Under the pieces are notes generated by a model. That model made no database searches. It was not told the origin of the DNA and worked only from the letters and a program-made list of their open reading frames with translations. The position numbers and the translations under genes are program-made. From NCBI GenBank assembly GCA_027923505.1, contig BROI01000014.1:62001-126000 (forward strand): 64,000 bases of DNA, read 5' to 3'. The stretch's first letter is position 1, and each line of letters opens with the position of its first letter. Positions 19,843 to 30,304 of the stretch are shown here, piece after piece. Source of the DNA: Mayamaea pseudoterrestris (taxonomy: Eukaryota > Bacillariophyta > Bacillariophyceae > Sellaphorales > Sellaphoraceae).

Positions 19843-21247
19843 TTACATGCTGAGCGGATGCTCGTCCAAAAAGAGTGATTGAACAGTTACCTTTGGATCC
19901 ATGCAAGGGAGAATCTCGACTGCGGCCGAAAGGTCCGCCTTGGGATGGAGCGAAGTGAGGTCAAGCGTTTCCTGGAAATCCGGAAAGATTGGAATATCCG
20001 GACTGTCAAGCATGAACCAATCCAAAGGATCGTCGGCCACAGGGTCATCGTAATTGCTCTCGACGTAGAGGCTCGTATCCGCGCCAGTCCACAAACCCAA
20101 GTCGAGTTCGTTAACTCCAGCCGGTGAAATAATGCTGAGATTCTCGGACGACGAACTGCAACTCACAGCGGAAGTATGCGCACTGATGTAATAACGACGA
20201 AAATCGAAATGTGAGATGTCTGTGTTCGTAGACAAGCGAGCATGCAAGCAAGCAGCGGCTGCGCCACAGAAGCAGCCGAAAATTACAAAGCAGCAAAGCG
20301 ATTGCGCAAATAACTTACATAATATCTGCCGTAGGAGTCGGCAAGTCGCGATTATTGTTGCAGTTCATGATATTGGCCAGCGAAATAGTGATTCGAAGCT
20401 TTTCCTTTTCGATAGTCGCTTGCGTTTGGTCGAGGTGCACAGGCTCAATCTTTAGCATCTTGCTGATTCGCGCATCGTCATAGTCGTCAGCCGGCATAGC
20501 GGAAGGCTGCGTCTTTCGCTTGCTCGTAGAAGTCGAAGTCGTTGTAAACGAATCTTCCGACGTGACCGAGGCGGACGATGACTTGGTTTTGCGCTCGAGC
20601 TTTTGAAAATATTTCTGCGCATGTGTGCGGACCTGTCAAATGTGCAGCAATGCATAACGTTAGATATTGCGCATTTAGTTATATACGACAGGTCGACGCT
20701 CGCGACGATTATCCTTTCAATAACAAGACTACTTGTTTCCACTGCAAACCCCCATTCGCCCCCTAAACTGTAAGTTGCTTACCTGAACCACCGTTCTCGT
20801 CCCAATCATGTCGGCAATCATCTTCCATTGCTTGCCATGACGCTCTAGTCCGTCGAGAAAGAGGGCATGCTCCTCGTCGCTCCAACGACCAATCTTGTCC
20901 TTATCCTTGCGGCTGAGCCTGGGACTTCCGCCCAACGACGACGAGCGGGTCAGTGATGAACTCTTGGAGGGAATCTGTTGCGCACGGTCGCTGCTGGAGG
21001 ATGAGGCGCCATGGCGGCTGGCCAATGGAGAAATCTGGATCGTCTCTTCGTAAATGGGCATGGTAAAGAGAGATGCAGCGTTTCTTATAATGTGCGAAGC
21101 AAGCAGTAGTGAACCAACAGGCGACGGAGGTTGCAAATCAAGGTCGCTCCCAGAACCGAGAGGTCTGCCGACGGCAGCTGGCCGACCGCCTCTTGATTGC
21201 ATTCTCGAGAACCCGGTTTGAAAAATCGGTGTCGCTCGTCGAATCAT
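19843..21247 (-). CDS. SHAQKYF-class single-repeat MYB transcription factor
   Basis: Three exons, 21247-20783, 20632-20319 and 20182-19843, give 372 residues from the ATG at 21247. Donors are gtaagc and gtaagt; acceptors are gacag and atcag. The first intron is phase 0 and splits the MYB repeat right after GTRTVVQ. The repeat runs from GRWSDEEHALFLDGLERHG and WKMIADMIGTR (about 120-155) to VRTHAQKYFQKLERK (156-170). THAQKYF marks the plant and stramenopile class that binds DNA with one repeat. The first 115 residues are Ser/Arg-rich. The C-terminal third is acidic (NELDLGLWTGADTS, DDPLDWFMLDSPDIPIF), as in activation regions. Members in plants act in clock, stress and developmental control; the target here is unknown. 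Confidence 0.88.
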
Positions 21248-21617
21248 AAGTGAGTGAGCGGAGCAAAACGCTTTTCATTGGTTCTTTGCATGATAGAGAG
21301 AACGCTAACGAAGTAGTGGCGGTTAACAAGATGGAAGACATAGAGTGTCAAAGAGCCGGGCGGCCCTAATTGCTACTTATGCCTTTAGGTCACATTTTTA
21401 ACGCGATGCTAAGCGAACCAAGATGACGCCAGGTTCACATATTGGCCTATAGTAAACTCCTAAGCAGCTGTTTCATTTCACCAACCAGTGGCACATTTGC
21501 ACTCTCCAAATCATACAAAACTTCGCGGAACACCGAGATACTATTCCATATCGAACTTCACCGAAGTGTCACCAACATGTGCCTCCGAGCACGTGTCCGT
21601 GACCTCCAATAATTACT
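21248..21617. promoter_or_regulatory. Divergent intergenic region between MYB and kinesin-like genes
   Basis: These 370 bases lie between two divergent start codons and must hold both promoters and 5' UTRs. No specific element could be named. Confidence 0.4.
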
Positions 21618-24600
21618 ATGGCTGTGAATGTACTATCTCAGCACGCGACCACGACCAGAAAAACCATAACCGTAAGTCGAGATTGGCTGACGTCGATGGC
21701 TTGGCGCGCGACCGTCTGCCAGCCGCGCGCTTTGGCTGGACAGAGGACCGTTGCTCTGTCATTGATCGCCCGAAAGCAGCAGCCGACTGTAGATTCATTT
21801 TCAGCAAGAGCAACGAAACATTGGATCATAGCTGTAAAGACGAACGATAGAGAGCAGCAGCGCGCTGATTTGGAGAAATTTCGCGCCAAGCAAATCTGTC
21901 GCCAATCCATAGTCAGAATTGTTGAAGATCTTGTACCTCTTTGGTCAGTTTCTTTCCATTGGCTGCTTGCAAATAATTTGATTGCTTGGCAACTATTGCA
22001 ATCTACGACATTAGCAGTCATGTCCTCTGTCAATAATGCTCGAGATGATACGAACGAAGCAAAACTTGCTGCCAATCAACATGCGACGACAATCATCAAC
22101 GGCAACCAACATCAGCTCGAAACAATTTCCTCGTCATTTGCCGATGCACCAGGAGCCATGAATTACAATGCAAATAGTAGTAACAGTATATCCAATTTGA
22201 GCGACGTAGCAGTCACGTCAACCGGCTTTGACAAGTTCAGTAGAAGCGATGACGACGTATCGACCGACCAACAAGCCTTGTTTGCGGCTCGATTGTTTGG
22301 TGACGGCATTTTGGTTCGCAAAATAAAACGGAACGGCACGACTCATACACGCACCATCCGATGCATTCACGTGCTCATTGACGCTTCCTTCGCCGCCACA
22401 GTTCCAGTCGTCGCAAGCGGCGGAAGCAGCCCTGCCTCATCGAGTCGAAACACTCCGTCGCCAGCCAGCAGCACGACCAGTTCCATGAGTCACAGTTATT
22501 CCAAATCCAAAGGTCAGCCATGGCGACCGGTGCCAGCCAATACACCGTCCAGTATCATGGCATTGTCATGGAGCAAAACGTCCTCTCAGCAGCGGCTGCG
22601 ACGGAAATCTCCCAGTGACGATGGTTTGGTACCGCTGTCAGCCTTTGCGTTCATTCGCCTCGGCAAAACGACGGATCGAGCGCATAAGAATACTGCTCCG
22701 CCAAATCTCATTTTGAGTCTACAGACAAATCAGTCGAGAGATGAAATGAACCATTTGGGAGTGACTTGGCCTCCTAGTTTGGATATAGAAGCTCCGACGG
22801 TTGGCGATCGAGACAGCTTGGCCAAGGCTTTTTCTGAGTTTTTTCGTATTCCAATCATTTCCAAGGACCAACCACCACAGTCGGAAGAGTGTGGAGACGA
22901 TGGCTTGGTCGGGCCGCGGAGAAGAAGTCTTGGAAGTAGCGACGTTCACAGTTCCTCCGGAAAGCCACCAGCTCCTCCGCAGCGAGAAAGCAACAATAGC
23001 GCCAGCGGACAATCAAGGTCACGCAAAGGCAGTGTCGAGCATGCGGCGCAAAAGCTGCCACCTCAGCATGATAATTCATCCGATGCACTTGGTAGTGGCT
23101 CGTATCCTCCGCCTCTGCCGCCCTCGCATCAGCAGCAACCGTCGCTGCCAGCTGCATCATCTTACAATTCAGCCTCAACACGGCCAAATACTTCGTCACA
23201 AGGAGTCGTCATTTCGGTCGTTGACGGCGGACAGGATGGAAACAAGTCGGGCGGATCGGCTTCGGACATGTCGACCATTACAGGGCATGGGTTCGACCAA
23301 GAGCTTGTGGAAGAGTTGCATCAGGCACTCAACGAAATGCGATCAGAGCTGGAAGAATCGCGAGTTGAAGCCGCGCGAGCCGTCAAGGTGGCAGAGCAAG
23401 CCATTCAGAGTGCCGAGCGCAGCACGAGTGTGGAATGGCAAAATACAGTAACGCATAAAGCGGCGGAAGCGGCGGCTCAGGCGCAGAAGCGATCTGCCGA
23501 AGCAATGGCGAAGCAACGAATTGCTGAGGAGCGATTAGAGCAAGAAAAACTCAATGCAGCATTTTGGAAAAAGCAAGCTGAGATTGCAGAAGAAGAAGCA
23601 GGTGCATTGCAGACGAGAGCGGCGGCGGCGGAAATTCAACGTGCCACCATTGAACAACGTCTTGAAGGTGAGAGTAGAAAGTCGGCTGCTCTGCAAGACT
23701 TGCTACAGAAGCGACTTAGTTTGAGCGAAGGGATTCAGCGAAGCGCCTTGCAAGCCAGTTTGGAACGAAACAGAATACTTGAAATGGAAGCTGAACAGCT
23801 ACGACGTCAACTCGACAAGCACTTGGAGAATACAGAGAACGGCGAAGAGAAAGCTCCTTCCAGAAGGCGACTCAGTTTTAGTCGCAAACAGAAGAGTACT
23901 CCTGAGTCTCGGGTTTCATTGCTTTCCGGAAAGACAAACTCATCGTCGAGTCAGAATCTCTCAAACACGAATGGCACTTTGAACAACTCTATGCAGATTG
24001 CGAAGATAGCCGAAGAAGCAAGCTTTATTCGTGAGCAATTTGAATTGTTGCGACGCATGACATCGGATGAGCTCGGTCAAATACCTGTTGACTCACTACA
24101 ATGGAGTGAGCAAATGAAAGCAGCTCTTTGCTTTGCGCGTGGCGAGTCCGATCGACTGCGCAATAATCTTGCCTATGAATCTGCTTCACGCCGCCTTTTG
24201 CAGCACGAAGTTGCTGACCTTCGAGGGACAATTCGTGTTTTTTGTCAACCTCGACCCAGTTCTGCTGATGAAGTGTCTTTGCTTAGTATCCAGTCGCATG
24301 AAACGGTCACCTTGCATCGCGAGCGCATTCCTACAAGTGTCAATGATGAAACGATTGGAACACTGAGTTTTCAGTTTGATCGCGTCTTTTCTGCTAGTGC
24401 TACGTCAACCGACGTTTATCAGGAAATTGAGGAGGTTGCCCTTGGCGTTTTTGAAGGATACAACGTCTGCATCATGGGATACGGACCGTCCAACTATGCC
24501 GCTGAGTCGCTTTACGGGGATCTCCGATACAAGGACGCCACAGTTTGCATTGAAAGCCACGGCGTTCAGTCGCTGACGATAGAGAAACTATTCAATGTGA

Positions 24601-25427
24601 CGGAACATCGCCGCGATCGATACAGAGACTCGTTTTCGCTATCTATTGTGGAAGTGTACAACGAACGAATCGCTGACCTTCTCGCTGCCACCAAGAAAGG
24701 CGAAGAATGCGGGGAAACTATCGTGGCTGATGGCGGTGGACGCAAGAAGAAGAATGCTGCGGATGATGATACTTCAAAAGGGCCGACAAAGCTCGAGATT
24801 CGTACCAATGCCCATGGCGAGGTGGTGGTGCAAGGTTCGCTCTCGGTCAAGGTGAACGATTTTGACGATACGAGCGAGGTTTGGAAGGAAAGTATGCGCA
24901 ACCGACGAACACGACTGTTGGAGCAGGGCATTGATTTCAAAGAGTACGAGGCGTCTTCGCAAATAATCGCAACACTGAAGGTGAAGTCAATTAACGTTGC
25001 CACAGGACTGGGAAGTTTGGGCAAGATTCAGTTTGTGAATTTAGCAGGCGCTGATGTTGTCGCCCGGCAGACCTCCACAGTCGACTCGAAGGCAGAGCCA
25101 TCACTTCAGGAACTTACACAAAGTTTGTCTGGCGCCGCCAAGGACGTTTCTTGGAGGTTTGAAAATCGCTGGGCTAGTGTTTTTGGAGAAGTAATTGTCG
25201 CTCGATCGCAATATTCCAGAACTGTTCCGTACCGAAACTCCACCCTGACCCATCTGCTTTCCGACTGCCTCGACCATGATGCTAAAGTCGTTTTGCTCGC
25301 ATGCGTCTCGTCTGATGTAAAAGATGCGCAACAAACAGCAACGACCATGCGCCTGGCAACGCAAGCTCGCAGAATTTGGCTTGGCAAGGCGACGAAACAT
25401 ACACTCGAGGAACCTTTGAACAAGTAA
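21618..25427 (+). CDS. Kinesin-14-like protein with a degenerate, probably ATP-dead motor domain
   Basis: A single open frame of 1269 residues from the ATG at 21618. Residues about 220-415 resemble a PH fold split by a Ser-rich loop (LFGDGILVRKIKRNG ... FAFIRLGKT ... SLAKAFSEFF); this is tentative. A long coiled coil covers about 555-745, with more helix at 785-865. The C-terminal motor homology starts at LRGTIRVFCQPRP (about 867), the neck-motor junction typical of kinesin-14. The fold is well kept (FDRVFSA, EGYNVCI, VEVYNERIADLL, VPYRNSTLTHLL, IWLGKATK). The P-loop GQTGSGKT is replaced by GPSNYAAES at 956-964, switch I NxxSSRSH by YEASSQII, and switch II DLAGSE by NLAGAD. Yeast Vik1 and Cik1 are known kinesin-14 partners without a working nucleotide site. 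By analogy this could be a non-catalytic subunit. Confidence 0.85.
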   Translation: MAVNVLSQHATTTRKTITVSRDWLTSMAWRATVCQPRALAGQRTVALSLIARKQQPTVDSFSARATKHWIIAVKTNDREQQRADLEKFRAKQICRQSIVRIVEDLVPLWSVSFHWLLANNLIAWQLLQSTTLAVMSSVNNARDDTNEAKLAANQHATTIINGNQHQLETISSSFADAPGAMNYNANSSNSISNLSDVAVTSTGFDKFSRSDDDVSTDQQALFAARLFGDGILVRKIKRNGTTHTRTIRCIHVLIDASFAATVPVVASGGSSPASSSRNTPSPASSTTSSMSHSYSKSKGQPWRPVPANTPSSIMALSWSKTSSQQRLRRKSPSDDGLVPLSAFAFIRLGKTTDRAHKNTAPPNLILSLQTNQSRDEMNHLGVTWPPSLDIEAPTVGDRDSLAKAFSEFFRIPIISKDQPPQSEECGDDGLVGPRRRSLGSSDVHSSSGKPPAPPQRESNNSASGQSRSRKGSVEHAAQKLPPQHDNSSDALGSGSYPPPLPPSHQQQPSLPAASSYNSASTRPNTSSQGVVISVVDGGQDGNKSGGSASDMSTITGHGFDQELVEELHQALNEMRSELEESRVEAARAVKVAEQAIQSAERSTSVEWQNTVTHKAAEAAAQAQKRSAEAMAKQRIAEERLEQEKLNAAFWKKQAEIAEEEAGALQTRAAAAEIQRATIEQRLEGESRKSAALQDLLQKRLSLSEGIQRSALQASLERNRILEMEAEQLRRQLDKHLENTENGEEKAPSRRRLSFSRKQKSTPESRVSLLSGKTNSSSSQNLSNTNGTLNNSMQIAKIAEEASFIREQFELLRRMTSDELGQIPVDSLQWSEQMKAALCFARGESDRLRNNLAYESASRRLLQHEVADLRGTIRVFCQPRPSSADEVSLLSIQSHETVTLHRERIPTSVNDETIGTLSFQFDRVFSASATSTDVYQEIEEVALGVFEGYNVCIMGYGPSNYAAESLYGDLRYKDATVCIESHGVQSLTIEKLFNVTEHRRDRYRDSFSLSIVEVYNERIADLLAATKKGEECGETIVADGGGRKKKNAADDDTSKGPTKLEIRTNAHGEVVVQGSLSVKVNDFDDTSEVWKESMRNRRTRLLEQGIDFKEYEASSQIIATLKVKSINVATGLGSLGKIQFVNLAGADVVARQTSTVDSKAEPSLQELTQSLSGAAKDVSWRFENRWASVFGEVIVARSQYSRTVPYRNSTLTHLLSDCLDHDAKVVLLACVSSDVKDAQQTATTMRLATQARRIWLGKATKHTLEEPLNK

Positions 25428-26246
25428 AATTTCGTGGAATGATGATACAAATAGTTGTAAAATAACATATTTAAGTAATTGCTGTAACCTACTCGTGGCG
25501 ACTGACGGGCATGTGCAATTGAATGCCTGACAAACCGAACAGACGCGCACGTTCGAGTGATGAGCAACGTTGTTACAAGCGTTGCAAACGTAACTCAAAT
25601 CACAGAAGTCTTCGGTAGTATTTTTAAAAGCAACGATACAACCGCAGCGGTCCACAGCGCCCTCGGAAAACTTGCAGTTAGCTGAACTCGAAAAATCTTT
25701 TTGTGTCGCATCGGTTATTTTTATCGGCTCGACGCGCCACGACGCCTCGCACAACATTGATCAACAATCATGAACAACCATGCATGCATGCAAGCGACGA
25801 GCGAAAGTGAAAGCCAATTTTTTCTACTGTAATCTACCGACATGGCGCTGACTTGCATTGTCAAAATGAGCTTTGTGTTGCTGAGATGTAGTCGCGCGCG
25901 TTTGGGCGAAGGTTGACGAGCGTTCAAGCAAGTCAAGGCAACGATTGCATGTTGCGCCATCAGGAACGCGCACACTGCGGCAACGTTACATTTCGCTTGA
26001 GACTTGCGCGCGCGCGTCAATATTGCCTGCAAATTTCGCACGTCTACCCAACTACCAGTCATGGCGCTGCGGCAAGACGGCAGTGCAATTATAAATGAAG
26101 CGAAAATGATGGTGCGAGTACGAACATCCCTCATTTATGCTCCATCACACATTTTTGTGCAGGGGCCACGACGACGAGCGAATGACATTGCCAAGCAAGT
26201 AAATCGCGGCGCTACATGGAATGTTTCGAGCGATGGATGTGGTATA
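25428..26246. other. Intergenic, nothing recognised
   Basis: About 820 bases from the kinesin-like stop to the left end of the first inverted-repeat element. The first part is probably the 3' UTR. A Cys-containing minus-strand frame (25757-25101) overlaps the 3' end of the kinesin gene antisense and is not supported. Confidence 0.5.
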
Positions 26247-26248
26247 TA

Positions 26249-26460
26249 TTGCCGTTTCGTTTCAAGTCGATTTTTCGGATTTTCACGACACCGCGATTCG
26301 ACCAACCATCCACCATTTGCAGCAGCATCCGTCATTCCAATTTAAAAGGCACAGAAGGAAGTAACTATAGATTTAAAACACTAGATCTACTAAGTAAGTC
26401 ATGACGGATTCAATGGTGCAGTCGGTTTTGTCATCCGAGCCGTATTGGTCCCGCCGCGGC
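26249..26460 (+). repeat. Left terminal inverted repeat of TIR element copy 1
   Basis: Pairs with 28038-28248. A block in the middle (about 26341-26372) differs from the other three arms, which share TTTTAAAGCT and TTTTTATTGATTTAAA there. Confidence 0.7.
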
Positions 26461-28037
26461 TCCGTTTCTGAAAAAGTACGTCCGTTTTTTCGTCGGCCCC
26501 CTCCAATCCATCCTTGCTATCGCGCCATGGGTCCTTTTTGACGCTGATACCGTGCATACACTTGCTTTATAAAATAATGGATCTATTCGCCAAGTTTGGA
26601 TGAGTTCTGATGCGTATTTAAAGTAAAGTAGCCCTCAACCGGCGACCTCACATTTTGTGCAAAACTTTGAGGCGATCCACACGCTTCGTTTGACGGCAAC
26701 AAGCACCTTCTCATTCCACTATTTGCTCTATATTCTCAATACAGACGCCAACGATCTAATTGCTAAAGCGGACGGAGATTAAGCAGCGTTTAACTGACTT
26801 CGTACCGAATCACCTACAACAGCTGCAACCAGCAACACGACGCTGGCGCTTCAAGCTGCCGACATCGTCAACCATCATTTAAATGCTTTGATTTTGACAC
26901 CAGCACTTGGTCTCCATTCTTTGATATCCTGGCTTGTGTAGGACGCCTTGGAGATGCCCGTTCATCAATTGTGGGGAAGCTTTAGTCATGGCAAGTTGGC
27001 GCCGTGCGCCATTCTGTCACCGCAGTTGCACTAGCGCTGCAAAGGGCAGTTGCACGCTGCAAAAACTGCTTTGAACGCATTGAAAAGCTTATCCTTTATA
27101 ATGTATGATGGACTCGTTGGTGCAGGAAGGCGGTCTGCACGCAGCGCTCTACTTGTTCACATTGCCGCGCTCGCTGAATCGGCAGATGGCCTGCTGTACC
27201 TGCACACTTGCTTTCCTTCTAAATGGTGGCAGACAAGGCACAGAAGGCAGCCAGGGGTGTACAATTAGCGCTTCTTTAACTTGGAAGAGCTTTACTGCTT
27301 TGTCGGGTTGCCCTTCTAAAGCAAAATGCTAGGGTGAGGCCACTTTTTGCCGCAACACACATATCGGTACTAATACACTACTCGAACTGCTACTGCAAGC
27401 TCTTTTACACTTTATTAATGTTGTTTGTTTGGCAAATGTACTTTAAATTGTATCGTCACACACATGGCCGCTTCCGGTGGATTGGTAATGCTCCTGCCGA
27501 TGCCCAATGGCGGCATTGTGTCTATTAGCGTAGAAATGCTCATTAGACACACCTAATCGCTGTACATCTGCATCTTCTACTGTGTTCGATTGGTCCAAAG
27601 CCAGTAGAATGACATTTACCTTCCTGGCAAGTATGCTCCATCCTCCAATAAAGCAGGTGAAGCTTGATGCGCGCGCAAAGATTGAAACGATTCAGCCTTC
27701 ACTAACCGTCATTCTTGCCCAATTGCATGCTTACAGATGTCATTAACAAGATCGGTAAAGAATCTGACACGAGTGTTTGCTTTAGAAGTGCCAGCAATAG
27801 CGTTTTTGGGGGATGATTCCGACAGACGTTAAGGACCTGCATCGGCATCCATCTTCTGCTTGGGCATGCTGCAGTCTTCCTTGATGGTTTTGAGTGATTT
27901 TTTACGCGAAATCGATCCTGTATAAAGTAAAGAAGCGATATGTAAGTGTGCACTATAGGAGGAATTAGAATAGCGCTGTAAATTGAGGCGGTGACTGACG
28001 AGGAGGAGGAAACGGATGCAATAAAAACATAAATCGT

Positions 28038-28248
28038 GCTGCGGCGGGACCAATACGGCTTGAATGACAAAACTGATTACACCATTCGAACCCGCTTGAC
28101 TTACTTAGTAGATCTAGTGTTTTAAATCAATAAAAAGGACTAAGTCTGAGCTTTAAAAGGCGAAAATGGATGCTGCTGCAAATGGTGGATGGTTGGTCGA
28201 TTCGCGGCGTCGTGAAATCCGAAAAATCGACTTGAAACGAAACGGCAA
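28038..28248 (-). repeat. Right terminal inverted repeat of TIR element copy 1
   Basis: Reverse complement of 26249-26460 with scattered differences. It also pairs with the left arm of copy 2, 42 bases further on, making a locally palindromic region centred near 28270. Confidence 0.7.
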
Positions 28249-28289
28249 TATAGACGAGCAGCGCTGCAACCACAAAAGCAAATGTCATA

Positions 28290-28501
28290 TTGGCGTTTCG
28301 ATAGAAAATGACATTTCGACGTTTTGAAAATTCACGAGTGTGACCGCCCATCGCCCATCGCCCAAGCATTCACTTTCGTCTTTTAAAGCTCATACTTAGT
28401 CCTTTTTATTGATTTAAAGCACTAGATCTACTAAGTAAGTGAAGCGGCATCGAACGGTGTAATCAGTTTTGTCATCCGAGCCGTATTGGTCCCGCCGCGG
28501 C
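28290..28501 (+). repeat. Left terminal inverted repeat of TIR element copy 2
   Basis: Pairs with 30089-30302. Beyond the arm the sequence continues to match the right end of copy 1 in inverted orientation (CACGATTTATGTTTTTATTG and following). Confidence 0.7.
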
Positions 28502-30088
28502 ACGATTTATGTTTTTATTGCATCCGTTTCCTCCTCGTCGTCAGTCACAGCCTCAATTTACAGCGCTATTCTCTTTTTTGTTATAGTATACACTTACACA
28601 TCGCTTCTATACTTTTTACAGGATAGATATTGCGTTAAAGATTTACCTGAATCCATTAATTGGCGCTTTAGCATGCCGCAGAAGAAGGGTGCCGGATGCA
28701 GGTCAAAACCATCTGTCGGAATGGACCTCCACAAACGCTCTTGTAGACGCTCCCAAAGCAAGCGAACAAGCAAAAACTTTGAACTACTACATGAGAGACA
28801 ACATAAAAAGTGCGAGCGAGCGAACTCGATGGTTTGTGAAAGCTGCATCCCACTATTCCAAGAGTAGCGGCAGTACAAGTCACCTGCAATGGCGCTTTGC
28901 CGCCATTATCAATCAGCAGTCGCATCTATATCCTGCTTGCTGGTAAACGCAGTAGAAGATGCTGCTGATCAGCGACTGGGTGTGTATTGAGCATTTCAAC
29001 GCCGCTGATAAACACAAGACTGCCATTGGGCATTGGCAGGAGCGCAGGAGCATTACCAATCCACCGGGAGCAGCCATATGTGTAGCAATACAACTAACAG
29101 TACTTTTGCCAACACAAACAACCTTATACAAGTGTACATGAGCTTGCAGTAGCAATTTGAATCAGTGTATTAGTACTAACATGCTTGCTGCAGCAGAAAG
29201 TGGCATCACACTAGCAATCAACTCAACTAAAGCTCTTCCATCAAGCATCCAAGCCTCGCCAAGCTATCAACATGGATACTCGCCAAGCTATCAACATGGA
29301 TATTGATCATCCCTGGTTGCATTTTGTGCCTTGTATGCCACCGTTTAAAAGGAAAGCAAGTGTGCAGCAGGCCATCTGCCATCTGCCGCTTCCGCAAGCG
29401 TGGCAATGTGAACGAGTACAGCGCTGCATGTAAATCGCCCTCCTGCACCAAAAGGTCCATCATACATCATAACAGAAGTGCTTTTCAATGCACTTGAAGT
29501 AGTCATGCGTCATGCATTGCAGCGAAAGTGCAACTGCAGCGCGAGTGCAGCTGCGGAGCCATATTGCCATGGCTCAAACCTCCCCACAATTGATGAAATG
29601 GGCATCTCCATGGCATGCTCAACCAGCCAGAATACCAAGGAATGGAATCCAAGTGATGGTGTCATGCGCAAAGCATTCAAATGATTGTTGAAAGTGTCGG
29701 CAGCTTGATAGGGCCAGCGCTTTGTTGCTGGTGCAGGTGATTCGGTACGAAGTCATTTAAATGTTGCTTAAACTCCGCCCTCTTTGGCAATTAGATCATT
29801 TGCGTCTGTATTGATATTAAAGTGCAAAGAATGGAATGAGAAGGGGCTTATTGCCACCAAACGAAGCGTGTGAATCGCCTCAAAGTTTCGCACAAAATGT
29901 GGAGTCTCATATCAAGGGCTCGCATACTTTATACACTCATCAGAACTGGACCAAACTCAGCAATCAGCTCCATTACACTATAGATCATGTGTATGAACGG
30001 TATCAGCGTCAAAAAGGACTTGTGGCGCAATATCAAGGACGGACTGGAGCAAGCAGTCAAAGTGACGGCCGCATCACAACTAAAAAGG

Positions 30089-30302
30089 TGCTGCGGCGGG
30101 ACCAATACTCATTCGAAAACAAAACTAATCACACCATTAGATGCCGCTTCACTTACTTAGTAGATCTAGTGCTTTAAATCAATAAAAACGGTCTATTATA
30201 AGCTTTAAAAGGCGAAAGTGGATGCTTTGGGCGATGGGCGATGGGCGGTCACACTCGATTTTGCCCGAGCGATCGAAATGTCATGTTGCAGCGAAACGCC
30301 AA
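30089..30302 (-). repeat. Right terminal inverted repeat of TIR element copy 2
   Basis: Reverse complement of 28290-28501 with scattered differences. The doubled CCCATCGC motif is kept in both arms of this copy and is absent from copy 1. Confidence 0.7.
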
Positions 30303-30304
30303 TA

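Larger units (their letters stand above)
26249..28248 (+). mobile_element. Non-autonomous TIR element, copy 1 (2.0 kb)
   Basis: The ends start TTGCCGTTTCG and finish CGGCAA, each next to a TA dinucleotide (26247-26248 and 28249-28250). The terminal inverted repeats are about 212 bp, 26249-26460 against 28038-28248. They share TTTCAAGTCGATTTTTCGG, ACTAGATCTACTAAGTAAGT and GTATTGGTCCCGCCGC with few differences. The interior matches copy 2 (28290-30302) in reverse orientation over most of its length. No transposase, RT or other recognisable protein is coded. Short frames shared by the two copies (for instance 27105-27332) may be remnants. TA flanks would fit a Tc1/mariner-like or other TA-targeting DNA transposon; the superfamily is not settled. 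Confidence 0.72.
28290..30302 (-). mobile_element. Non-autonomous TIR element, copy 2 (2.0 kb, inverted)
   Basis: The ends are TTGGCGTTTCG and CGCCAA, each next to TA (28288-28289, 30303-30304). The terminal repeats are about 212 bp (28290-28501 and 30089-30302). They share CGAGTGTGACCGCCCATCGC, ACTAGATCTACTAAGTAAGT and ATTGGTCCCGCCGC. Read on the minus strand the interior matches copy 1, for example GTCCTTTTTGACGCTGATACCG and CACATTTTGTGC followed by AACTTTGAGGCGAT. No recognisable coding capacity was found. The two copies differ by many substitutions and small indels, so they are not a recent duplication. Confidence 0.72.

Noticed and set aside
25101-25757. 218-codon Cys-containing minus-strand frame (YVCNAC, RVCSVC)
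   Set aside because: Half of it is antisense to the kinesin-like gene and the Cys pattern fits no family I know. It could be a small gene but is not supported.
28060-28085. GGGTTCGAATGG in a terminal repeat, resembling a pol III B box of a tRNA or SINE
   Set aside because: No A box at the right distance and no cloverleaf fold. The other three arms do not keep the motif.
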